DNA of 64,000 nt from Anthropogastromicrobium sp963652495 (GTDB lineage: Bacteria > Bacillota > Clostridia > Lachnospirales > Lachnospiraceae). The stretch spans positions 6,825-70,824 of the forward strand of contig CAVJTU010000004.1 in assembly GCA_963652495.1 (NCBI GenBank). The letters run 5' to 3'. The notes below the pieces were generated by a model that was not told the origin of the DNA, did not search any database, and saw only the letters and a program-made list of their open reading frames with translations. The position numbers and the translations under genes were made by a program. Of this stretch, positions 1 through 6,685 are shown piece after piece; position 1 is the stretch's first letter, and every line of letters begins with the position of its first letter.

Positions 1-48
1 TGCCTGACCCAGCTTAATGAAATCTTCTCGTAATACCAATTTTGCCAT
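1..48 (-). CDS. yaaA: YaaA-type S4-domain RNA-binding protein (partial, N-terminus)
   Basis: Only the first 16 codons are in the window; the gene runs leftward off the start. They read MAKLVLREDFIKLGQA, which matches the beginning of the short S4-domain protein found between dnaN and recF in Firmicutes (typical core FIKLxQxLK). The ATG is preceded on the minus strand by AAAGGATG. The position just downstream of dnaN on the same strand supports the call. Family knowledge: a small RNA-binding protein thought to be linked to ribosome function; the exact role is unclear. Confidence 0.8.
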   Translation of the reverse strand, partial: MAKLVLREDFIKLGQA

Positions 49-168
49 TGTACTAGTTCATCCTTTCATACTCAATTGTATTTTACTGTATTTTTCTATT
101 TTCCGATTTCCAATCTGATTTCGCTTGGCTTATCTCACCTGCTTATCTTTCTGATTTATTTATCGATT

Positions 169-1275
169 TTAATAAACATTAAAGTTTACCGGCAAAATCA
201 GATAAACATAATTGCCTTCATCGTTGCGGATAAAGCACGGTGCCTTCGGGTTGATCATGTAAATGCTGATCGTCTCGTCGTCGATAACTCTGAGCGCATC
301 AATTAAGAACTTCGGATTAAATCCAATCATGATATCCTTACCGCGCTTGTCAATCTCAAGCTCCTCCTTCATGGAACCATATGCGGAATTGAGCTTAACC
401 TCCATACTGTGATCCGTTATCCCGATAATAATCGGCTTTTTATCGCTCTCCTTAATCAACATCGTGGTACGGTCGATACAGGAAAGCATCTCTTTTTTGT
501 TGACGGTAAGCTTTGTATCATAGTCGCTGTTTAGCATCTGGTCAATCCTAAAGTACTCGCCCTCAATCAGACGGGATACAACGATCGTATCATCAAACTC
601 AAACATGACATGATTTTCTGTGAAGTACAGACGAACCTCGTCATCGGTTCCGCCGCCAATGATCTTGCTGACCTCGCTGAGGGTTTTTCCCGGAACAACC
701 ACCTTAATCGGATCGTAGGAATCTTTTAACTGAACCTTGCGGATGGAGATACGGTGTCCGTCGAGAGAGACAATGCGCAGGTTGTTTCCGTTGATTTCCA
801 AAAGCTCACCAGACATCATTTTGTTATTTTCATTATCCGAAATGGAAAAGATCGTCTGACGGATAATTTCTTTCAAAGTAAACTGGGACAGTGTTACACA
901 ATTCAAGCGTTCCACCTCCGGAAGGAATGTAAACTCATCTGCATTCTTTCCAGGAATTGTAAATTTAATCTTCTCACACTGAATTTTAACAGAGTCACTG
1001 TCATCGATTTTTATTGACACGTCGTTATTCGGAAGACGACGAACAATCTCAGAAAAGATCTTCGCATCAATTGCAATGCGTCCGTTCTCCTCAATGGTAC
1101 CGTGAATCTCTGTTTCAATCCCCAGTTCCATATCGTTTGCTGTCATCAGGATGCGTCCTTCCTTTGTCTGGATCAGGATGCACTCTAAGATCGGCATAGT
1201 CGTCTTATTGGAAACGGCTTTTGAGACGATTGAAACGCCTTTTTGTAACTCTTCTCGTGGACAGATAATATGCAT
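169..1275 (-). CDS. dnaN: DNA polymerase III subunit beta (sliding clamp)
   Basis: The 368-residue product is the ring-shaped clamp that tethers the replicative polymerase to DNA. It starts MHIICPREELQKGVSIVSKAVS and ends with the family's usual C-terminal strand, YVYLILPVN. The length matches Firmicute clamps, with three repeated clamp domains of about 120 residues. The ATG at 1275 follows a GGAGAGTG ribosome site. It is transcribed leftward after dnaA, with the origin unwinding element in the 200-bp gap between them, the same arrangement as in Bacillus subtilis. Confidence 0.98.
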   Translation of the reverse strand: MHIICPREELQKGVSIVSKAVSNKTTMPILECILIQTKEGRILMTANDMELGIETEIHGTIEENGRIAIDAKIFSEIVRRLPNNDVSIKIDDSDSVKIQCEKIKFTIPGKNADEFTFLPEVERLNCVTLSQFTLKEIIRQTIFSISDNENNKMMSGELLEINGNNLRIVSLDGHRISIRKVQLKDSYDPIKVVVPGKTLSEVSKIIGGGTDDEVRLYFTENHVMFEFDDTIVVSRLIEGEYFRIDQMLNSDYDTKLTVNKKEMLSCIDRTTMLIKESDKKPIIIGITDHSMEVKLNSAYGSMKEELEIDKRGKDIMIGFNPKFLIDALRVIDDETISIYMINPKAPCFIRNDEGNYVYLILPVNFNVY

Positions 1276-1300
1276 GGTAGCACTCTCCTTTTTGCTGATA

Positions 1301-1450
1301 GAATGATTATTATTATATATAGTAGTAGTAGTAGGGGCTGGGGATAATGTGGATAACTCTCAAAAATCCAGCATTTATGCGGCTTACAGAAGAAAATCTT
1401 TGGGGATAACCTGGGGATAAGTATGTGGATAAGTAGCCCAGTTATCCACA
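1301..1450. other. oriC: oriC unwinding element: AT-rich stretch, five TAG trios and DnaA boxes
   Basis: The dnaA-dnaN gap contains an AT-rich run (1303-1320), five consecutive TAG triplets (1320-1334), a short G-rich spacer, then DnaA boxes at 1339 (TGGGGATAA), 1348 (TGTGGATAA), 1401 and 1412 (TGGGGATAA), 1424 (TGTGGATAA) and 1442 (TTATCCACA). Boxes followed by a GC patch and 3'-GAT-5' trios running into AT-rich DNA are the known layout of the bacterial basal origin unwinding system, on which DnaA builds a filament on single-stranded DNA. The assignment is by pattern; strand opening was not tested. Confidence 0.85.
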
Positions 1451-1476
1451 AGCCTCCTCAAAGCCCTTTTGGTAAA

Positions 1477-2856
1477 TCACCCCAGCGTGGGGTTAATTTT
1501 CTTCTGCAAAACGTCGATTGTGTCCTGCAAAAACTTGCTCGTCTTGAGATCCTCTGTGATCTTATCAATCCCGTGTCTGACGGTCGTGTGATCACGGTTT
1601 CCAAGCTCCTTTCCGATCTGCTGAAGAGACAGATCCGTCATTTTGCGGCACAGATACATCGCAATCTGGCGCGGATAGGCGATATCCTTGTTTCGCTTTT
1701 GGGAAAGAAGTTCATCTGCCTCAAAGCCAAAGTGCGATGCAATCACCTCCACAATAAGAGGAACCGTTATGGTTACTTCCTTGTGGTTGTTGATAATGTC
1801 GTGAAGGATATCCTGAGCCATGCTGAGCGTGATTTCCTTATTGGAAAGACGCTTAAAGGCGGTAATGCGGTTTAACGCGCCCTCAAGCTCACGAATGTTG
1901 GTATTGATGTTTTCGGCAATATAGTTGATAATATCGTCGGAAATCTTTGTGTTCTCGCTCTCCTCTTTCTTATGAAGGATTGCAACGCGAGTCTCATAAT
2001 CCGGAGCGGAGACGTCAACCGGGAGTCCCACGGAGAAGCGGGAACGAAGACGCTCTTCAAGGTTTGTGAAGTCCTTTGGCGGTTTATCAGAAGTGATGAT
2101 AACCTGCTTACCTGTTTCGTATAAATAGTTGAAGGTATGGAAAAACTCCTCCTGGGTGCTTTCTTTTCCGATTAAAAACTGAATATCGTCAATCATCAAG
2201 ACATCAATGCTGCGGTATTTTTCTTTAAATTCTGCGTTTTTCTTGCCCTTGAGAGAGTCGATCAAATCATTGGTAAAGGTCTCACTCGTCACGTACAAAA
2301 CGCGCACATTTGGATCAGAGCGCAAAATATAGTGGGCAATCGACTGCATCAGATGGGTCTTTCCAAGACCAGCTCCACCGTAGATAAACAGCGGATTGTA
2401 GAGGGTTCCCGGAGACTCTGCAACTGCAAGAGATGCTGCGTGGGCAAATCGGTTGTTGGAGCCGACAACAAACGTATCAAACGTGTAGCGCGGATTCAGA
2501 TTTGCATTCATCACAGCAGCGTAATAAGAGTTTAGCTCAGGAGTCATGATGTTGGAGGCGTCCTGCGTAGGTGTCTGGTGCTTCTCTAAGTCCTCAGGGG
2601 TAACAAAGATCACATTGCAGTGCAGACCAATCTTCTCCTCAATGACAATCTCAAGAATCTGCTTGTACTTCTTCCTGATATAGTCTAATATGTTGGGGAT
2701 ACCTTTTGTATCTGCCAGAATATAGACCTGGTCATTATCTACGTTGTGGATTTCCATTGGGACAATCCAGGTATCATAGGATACCTTTGAAATATCATAA
2801 TTCTCCTTAAGGGTGTCTTTTATGGCATCCCAGTTTTCCTTTAATTTGTCAATCAT
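1477..2856 (-). CDS. dnaA: Chromosomal replication initiator DnaA
   Basis: The 459-residue AAA+ initiator binds DnaA boxes and opens the origin. Visible domains are an N-terminal helicase-loading domain (about 1-85), a linker, the ATPase with Walker A GGAGLGKT at residues 160-167 and Walker B VLMIDD at 219-224, and a C-terminal helix-turn-helix carrying the signature GNRDHTTVRHG. The length is normal. Start ATG at 2856 follows AGGAGT. It is transcribed leftward from a consensus promoter at 2922-2950 and is flanked on both sides by box clusters, which suggests self-regulation. Confidence 0.99.
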   Translation of the reverse strand: MIDKLKENWDAIKDTLKENYDISKVSYDTWIVPMEIHNVDNDQVYILADTKGIPNILDYIRKKYKQILEIVIEEKIGLHCNVIFVTPEDLEKHQTPTQDASNIMTPELNSYYAAVMNANLNPRYTFDTFVVGSNNRFAHAASLAVAESPGTLYNPLFIYGGAGLGKTHLMQSIAHYILRSDPNVRVLYVTSETFTNDLIDSLKGKKNAEFKEKYRSIDVLMIDDIQFLIGKESTQEEFFHTFNYLYETGKQVIITSDKPPKDFTNLEERLRSRFSVGLPVDVSAPDYETRVAILHKKEESENTKISDDIINYIAENINTNIRELEGALNRITAFKRLSNKEITLSMAQDILHDIINNHKEVTITVPLIVEVIASHFGFEADELLSQKRNKDIAYPRQIAMYLCRKMTDLSLQQIGKELGNRDHTTVRHGIDKITEDLKTSKFLQDTIDVLQKKINPTLG

Positions 2857-2921
2857 TTGTTACTCCTGACGTCGGTATATGGTAATTTTCGAGAAAAGAG
2901 CCTGTTAGCCCATATAATGAT

Positions 2922-2950
2922 ATTATACTAAAAATAATGAAGAATTTCAA
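2922..2950 (-). promoter_or_regulatory. dnaA promoter (sigma-A type)
   Basis: On the minus strand TTGAAA (2950-2945), a 17-bp spacer and TATAAT (2927-2922) form a near-consensus vegetative promoter about 65 bp upstream of the dnaA start. DnaA boxes begin about 50 bp further upstream, consistent with autoregulation. Confidence 0.8.
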
Positions 2951-3002
2951 GAGAGAAGAGGAGAGCAGGGTGTAGAAAATATCCCCCGTATCAGTGGGAA
3001 AT

Positions 3003-3366
3003 TGTGGATAATATTGTGGATAAGCTGGGGATAACATGTGGATAAGTGGTAAAAAGCTGGGGATTATGTGTGGAAAACTTATTGAGGGGTAGGGGGAAGC
3101 TGATTGTGGATAATGTGGATAGCTGAGATTTATAGAACAATTATCTGGGGTTATCCACATAGTTATCCACAGGGATAGAAAACTTATCCACATTATCCAC
3201 AAAAAAAAGTTTGTCGCAAAATCAACGGTTTGAGAAGCATTTTTTGAAATATCCACATAGTTATCCCAAGACGACGGTGAGTTATCCACAGCTTGGGGAT
3301 AACCTTTATCCACAGGTCTCTGGGATAAAAAAGTGGTGGATAACTCTGGGGATAAGTTGGGGATAA
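3003..3366. other. oriC: oriC DnaA-box cluster upstream of dnaA
   Basis: This non-coding stretch is densely packed with DnaA boxes. Exact TGTGGATAA/TTATCCACA occur at 3003, 3015, 3037, 3105, 3151, 3163, 3184, 3193, 3282 and 3306. The variant TGGGGATAA occurs at 3026, 3294, 3347 and 3358, with further one-mismatch copies such as 3114 and 3335. The run at 3003, 3015, 3026 and 3037 is spaced 11-12 bp, about one helical turn. Together with the element between dnaA and dnaN it forms a bipartite origin around dnaA. Confidence 0.93.
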
Positions 3367-3377
3367 CTTTTTTGTGC

Positions 3378-3530
3378 TACAATTCACACGTCATGCTAGA
3401 TTCGGATAAATCTTATGCTTGCATAAAGATTTGACGAATCAGCAGGACGAGGTGAATGCCCGTCAATGAGCAAAACAAAGCTGCAACGCAGCAACGCACG
3501 GAACGTGCGGTTTTGCGAATGGGCATGTGA
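3378..3530 (+). ncRNA. Candidate structured RNA between oriC and rpmH
   Basis: A possible extended -10 promoter (TGC then TACAAT, 3375-3383) precedes about 140 nt of strong potential pairing. First is a long hairpin (3399-3404 with 3435-3440; 3408-3417 with 3421-3432). Then comes a three-way junction closed by 3456-3463 with 3519-3526 and 3470-3476 with 3510-3516, enclosing two perfect small hairpins (3480-3484/3488-3492 and 3495-3500/3504-3509). No open reading frame fits. I do not recognise it as a known RNA. It could instead be a folded DNA element of the origin, and the promoter is weak evidence. Confidence 0.4.
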
Positions 3531-3565
3531 ATTGTAATAATAAATAAAAAAACACGAAAAAAACC

Positions 3566-3594
3566 TTGACGAAACGTCGGTTTCTTAATATAAT
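3566..3594 (+). promoter_or_regulatory. rpmH operon promoter
   Basis: TTGACG (3566-3571), a 17-bp spacer and a perfect TATAAT (3589-3594) make a strong sigma-A promoter. The predicted transcript starts near 3601, giving a leader of about 117 nt before rpmH. Confidence 0.88.
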
Positions 3595-3610
3595 GCGTAT
3601 GATGTCCAAT

Positions 3611-3656
3611 TTTTGCAACGGCGCCAAAAGCGCCGCAAAACCGCACCTTCGGGTGC
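3611..3656 (+). promoter_or_regulatory. Tandem stable hairpins in the rpmH leader
   Basis: Two hairpins lie in the 5' leader. The first pairs TTTTGC plus GGCGC (3611-3624, with a 3-nt bulge) with 3630-3640. The second pairs 3643-3647 with 3652-3656 around a cUUCGg tetraloop. No U-run follows, so they are not a terminator. They may affect transcript stability or translation of the ribosomal protein; this is inference. Confidence 0.5.
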
Positions 3657-3717
3657 AGCCTAAGAAACAACAGAAAAGATTTGAAAACAACACAGAAAAA
3701 CAAGGAGGTGTTTTGTT

Positions 3718-3852
3718 ATGAAGATGACATTTCAGCCAAAGAAGAGATCCCATGCAAAGGTTCATGGTTTCCGTGCAAGAATGAGCACAAAGGGAGGAAG
3801 AAAGGTTCTGGCAGCAAGAAGAGCAAAGGGAAGAAAGGTTCTCTCTGCTTAA
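3718..3852 (+). CDS. rpmH: 50S ribosomal protein L34
   Basis: The 44-residue, very basic protein starts MKMTFQPKKRSHAKVHGFRA and ends GRKVLSA, the full-length and highly conserved L34 of the large ribosomal subunit. A strong AAGGAGGTG site (3702-3710) sits 7 nt before the ATG. It is the first gene of the rightward operon with rnpA, yidD, yidC and jag, the standard arrangement beside oriC. Its stop codon directly abuts the TTG start of rnpA, so translation of the two is probably coupled. Confidence 0.98.
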   Translation: MKMTFQPKKRSHAKVHGFRARMSTKGGRKVLAARRAKGRKVLSA

Positions 3853-4197
3853 TTGAGCAGTATCAACTCTCTTAAAAAAAACAGAGACTTTCAGAGAGTC
3901 TACAGCAAACGGCAGTCTCAGGCGAATCGGTCGTTGGTTATGTATAAGATGCCAAACGACCGCGCTGATACCCGTATTGGCATATCGGTCAGTAAAAAGG
4001 TAGGAAACAGTGTCGTTCGACATCGGGTTACAAGAGTAATCCGCGAATGCTGCCGCTTACACGAAAAAGAATTAATACAAGGATTGGACATAGTGATTGT
4101 TGCCAGACCGTTGGCGAAGGAACAAGGATTAATGGAAATTGAGGATGCTTTTTTCCATATAGGAAGAAAGCAGAGTATTTTTTTAGAATCGAAGTAG
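3853..4197 (+). CDS. rnpA: Ribonuclease P protein component
   Basis: The 114-residue basic protein assists the RNase P RNA in removing 5' leaders from pre-tRNAs. N-terminal SLKKNRDFQRVY and the central VSKKVGNSVVRHRVTR block are family hallmarks. The usual RNR core reads RHR here (residues 56-58), a mild oddity. The start is an unusual TTG directly after the rpmH stop; the next in-frame ATG would remove the conserved N-terminus. Continued expression probably relies on coupling with rpmH. Confidence 0.95.
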   Translation: MSSINSLKKNRDFQRVYSKRQSQANRSLVMYKMPNDRADTRIGISVSKKVGNSVVRHRVTRVIRECCRLHEKELIQGLDIVIVARPLAKEQGLMEIEDAFFHIGRKQSIFLESK

Positions 4198-4207
4198 GGT
4201 CGGGACT

Positions 4208-4420
4208 ATGAAGAAGATTATGATTCGTATGATAAGGTTTTATCAGAAATATCTGTCACCTCTTAAAGTCCGGACCCACTGTATATATACCCCAACCTGC
4301 TCGCAGTATGCGATAGAGGCGTTGGAAAAGTATGGAGCTTTTAAAGGCTCCTTACTTGCTATATGGAGGATATTGCGCTGCAATCCATTTTCAAAAGGGG
4401 GGTACGACCCTGTTCCGTAG
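4208..4420 (+). CDS. yidD: Membrane protein insertion efficiency factor YidD
   Basis: The 70-residue product shows the YidD pattern: an amphipathic basic N-terminus (RMIRFYQKYLSP), the cysteine-containing core YTPTCSQYAIEAL, and C-terminal RILRCNPFSKGGYDPVP. Family knowledge: a membrane-associated helper of YidC-mediated insertion. The location between rnpA and yidC is conserved across bacteria. It begins with ATG 10 bp after rnpA and has only a weak ribosome site. Confidence 0.95.
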   Translation: MKKIMIRMIRFYQKYLSPLKVRTHCIYTPTCSQYAIEALEKYGAFKGSLLAIWRILRCNPFSKGGYDPVP

Positions 4421-4441
4421 GTAGCTTAAGGAGGAAAACAA

Positions 4442-5707
4442 GTGGATTTTTTATCATTAACACAGAGTAATTGGTTCATCGTAGGACCGGTTGCAAAAGT
4501 GCTTGGTGTTATCATGAATGGAATTTATGAATTCCTTGACATGTTTGGCATTGCAAGTATTGGATTGGCAATCATTCTGTTTACGATTATCATCAAGGCT
4601 CTGATGCTTCCGCTTTCTATCAAACAGCAGAAGTTTTCAAAGTTAAACAGTATTATGATGCCGGAGATCCAGCAGATCCAGAAAAAGTATGCAAACCTGG
4701 ATAAGTCAAGCCCAAAGTATAATGAGATGCTGCTCAAGCAGAACGAAGAGACAAAGGAAGTCTACGCAAAATATGGCACCAGTCCGACAGGCGGATGCGT
4801 ACAGATGTTAATCCAGATGCCGATTCTGTTTGCACTGTATCAGGTTATTTACAAGATTCCGGGCTACATCACAAAGGTAAGAGCATTCTACGAGCCGATT
4901 GTGGAGGCGTTAGAGAGCATTCCTACTTATATGGATAACTCCGATTTTGTAACATTAGCACAGCAAAATGGTGTCACTGCTGCAAACTTGAGCGATCACA
5001 ATAAGCTTATCGATATGCTTTACAATTTTGATAAGTCTGAGTGGACCAAGTTTACAGAGATCTTCCCGAACCTGAATGAGTATGTATCAAAGGCTCTTCC
5101 AAGCATCGAGAAGGCAAATTATTTTCTGGGAATGGATTTGGCAACCGCACCTGCACAGCAGCTGTGGCCGGGTGTATTAATCCCGATTCTGGCAGGTCTT
5201 ACCCAGTGGCTCAGCTCCAAGATGATGCAGACCGATAATGGAAGCAAGAATGCCGATGACACAATGGGAAGCACAATGAAGACGATGAACATTGTGATGC
5301 CTCTTATGTCCGTATTCTTCTGTTTCACATTCTCTGCCGGTATCGGTGTATACTGGATTGCTTCTTCTGTTGTTATGATCCTGATTCAGCTGATTGTAAA
5401 CAAGTACATGGAGCGTATTGATATCAATCAGATGGTTGAAAAGAACATTGAAAAGGCAAATGTAAAGCGTGTTAAGAGGGGTCAGAAGCCACTTAAGGCA
5501 AAGGCCGTTATGAACGTGCGCACCATCGAAGAAGAAAAGGAACTTGAAGAAAAGAAAGATGCTGAGCTGAAAGAGCGTGTAACGAAGCAGATTGAAAAAT
5601 CAACTGAATACTACTCTTCTACCCAGAAGAAAAAGGGCAAGCTGGCGTCCAAAGCCGGAATGGTTCAGCAGTACAATGAAAAGAGTGAAAAGAAGAACAA
5701 AAAGTAA
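4442..5707 (+). CDS. yidC: YidC/Oxa1 family membrane insertase
   Basis: The 421-residue polytopic protein inserts and folds membrane proteins, with or without SecYEG. The 60KD_IMP domain spans roughly residues 30-320, with hydrophobic segments near 30-55, 110-130, 230-250 and 285-315. The C-terminal 90 residues are Lys/Glu-rich and cytoplasmic, likely contacting ribosomes. No lipobox cysteine is seen at the N-terminus, unlike B. subtilis SpoIIIJ. The start is GTG at 4442 after AAGGAGGAAAACA. Confidence 0.95.
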   Translation: MDFLSLTQSNWFIVGPVAKVLGVIMNGIYEFLDMFGIASIGLAIILFTIIIKALMLPLSIKQQKFSKLNSIMMPEIQQIQKKYANLDKSSPKYNEMLLKQNEETKEVYAKYGTSPTGGCVQMLIQMPILFALYQVIYKIPGYITKVRAFYEPIVEALESIPTYMDNSDFVTLAQQNGVTAANLSDHNKLIDMLYNFDKSEWTKFTEIFPNLNEYVSKALPSIEKANYFLGMDLATAPAQQLWPGVLIPILAGLTQWLSSKMMQTDNGSKNADDTMGSTMKTMNIVMPLMSVFFCFTFSAGIGVYWIASSVVMILIQLIVNKYMERIDINQMVEKNIEKANVKRVKRGQKPLKAKAVMNVRTIEEEKELEEKKDAELKERVTKQIEKSTEYYSSTQKKKGKLASKAGMVQQYNEKSEKKNKK

Positions 5708-5767
5708 TCAGTCTCTTCATGATTACTTGATTGGGGAAGCTTGCAGATTCAGAAAGGTAAGGTTTGT

Positions 5768-6508
5768 ATGACAGAGTTTGCTATGTTCACTGGAAAGAAT
5801 GTAGATGAAGCTGTGAATAATGCACTGCTTCAGCTTCAGATCACCAGTGAAAAACTGGAGTATGAGGTTGTTGAAAAAGGTTCGAATGGTCTGCTTGGTT
5901 TTATCGGCTCAAAACCGGCTGTGATCCGTGCACGTAAAAAGTCTGATTTTATTGATGAGGGTGAAGAATTCTTGCAGAAGATCTTCCGTGAGATGAACAT
6001 GGAAGTCGATATCGCAATTGCTTACAACAAAGAGGAGCAGGTTGTGGATATCGTTCTGACAGGAGAAGACATGGGCATCCTGATCGGAAAAAGAGGACAG
6101 ACATTGGATTCCTTACAGCATCTGGTGAGCCTTGTAATCAACAAACACAGCGAAGAATATATCCGTGTCAAGCTGGATACTGAGAATTACCGTGAAAGAA
6201 GAAAAGAAACGCTCGAACAGCTGGCAAAGAACATTGCCTATAAAGTAAAGAGAACAAGACGTCCGGCATCGCTTGAGCCGATGAATCCTTACGAGAGAAG
6301 GATCATCCACTCCGCACTTCAGGATGACAAGTTTGTGTATACCAAGAGCGAGGGCGAGGATCCATTCCGCCATGTAGTGGTACTTCCAAAGAAGGAAGCA
6401 ATTCCGCAGAGAAAATATTACAAAAGCTATGACAAAGGATACAAAACAAATTATGACAGAAGCGTAACTGCGCCGAGAAAGGCAAAGGAAACGACTTCTG
6501 AGGAATAA
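5768..6508 (+). CDS. jag: Jag/KhpB RNA-binding protein
   Basis: The 246-residue protein has the Jag_N domain (MTEFAMFTGKNVDEAV onward, 1-50), a KH domain with the GxxG loop in GILIGKRGQTLDSLQ (about 100-115), and an R3H domain around RPASLEPMNPYERRIIHSALQ. It binds RNA and in other Firmicutes influences cell elongation with KhpA. The ATG at 5768 has AAAGGTAAGG upstream; a TTG at 5741 would only add nine unconserved residues. It is the last gene of the rpmH operon, followed by a terminator hairpin. Confidence 0.93.
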   Translation: MTEFAMFTGKNVDEAVNNALLQLQITSEKLEYEVVEKGSNGLLGFIGSKPAVIRARKKSDFIDEGEEFLQKIFREMNMEVDIAIAYNKEEQVVDIVLTGEDMGILIGKRGQTLDSLQHLVSLVINKHSEEYIRVKLDTENYRERRKETLEQLAKNIAYKVKRTRRPASLEPMNPYERRIIHSALQDDKFVYTKSEGEDPFRHVVVLPKKEAIPQRKYYKSYDKGYKTNYDRSVTAPRKAKETTSEE

Positions 6509-6511
6509 TAG

Positions 6512-6558
6512 AGAAAGTGCCATTCAAAGTTCATGCGGACTGTTGAGTGGCATTTTCT
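6512..6558 (+). terminator. Terminator hairpin after jag
   Basis: AGAAAGTGCCATTCAA (6512-6527) pairs over 16 bp, with two G-U pairs, with 6543-6558, just past the jag stop. The right arm is T-rich. Confidence 0.75.
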
Positions 6559-6588
6559 GTATCATTCTGGGAAACTTTAGTTTTACGA

Positions 6589-6639
6589 AACGCCCACTCG
6601 GTGAAGTGACTTTGTCATGCACATTCACCTCTGGGCGTT
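6589..6639 (+). promoter_or_regulatory. Long hairpin in the mnmE upstream region
   Basis: Nested arms AACGCCCA/TGGGCGTT (6589-6596/6632-6639), GGTGAA/TTCACC (6600-6605/6624-6629) and GTGAC/GTCAT (6606-6610/6614-6618) form one long interrupted hairpin. No T-run follows, so it is more likely a leader structure or repeat remnant than a terminator. Its role is unknown. Confidence 0.5.
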
Positions 6640-6685
6640 GGCAAATTAAAAATGGCATCCTGTAAAAGATGAAATGAGGTAGAAC

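Noticed and set aside
3463..4023. Minus-strand 186-codon frame opposite rpmH/rnpA
   Set aside because: It is antisense to two certain genes and resembles no protein.
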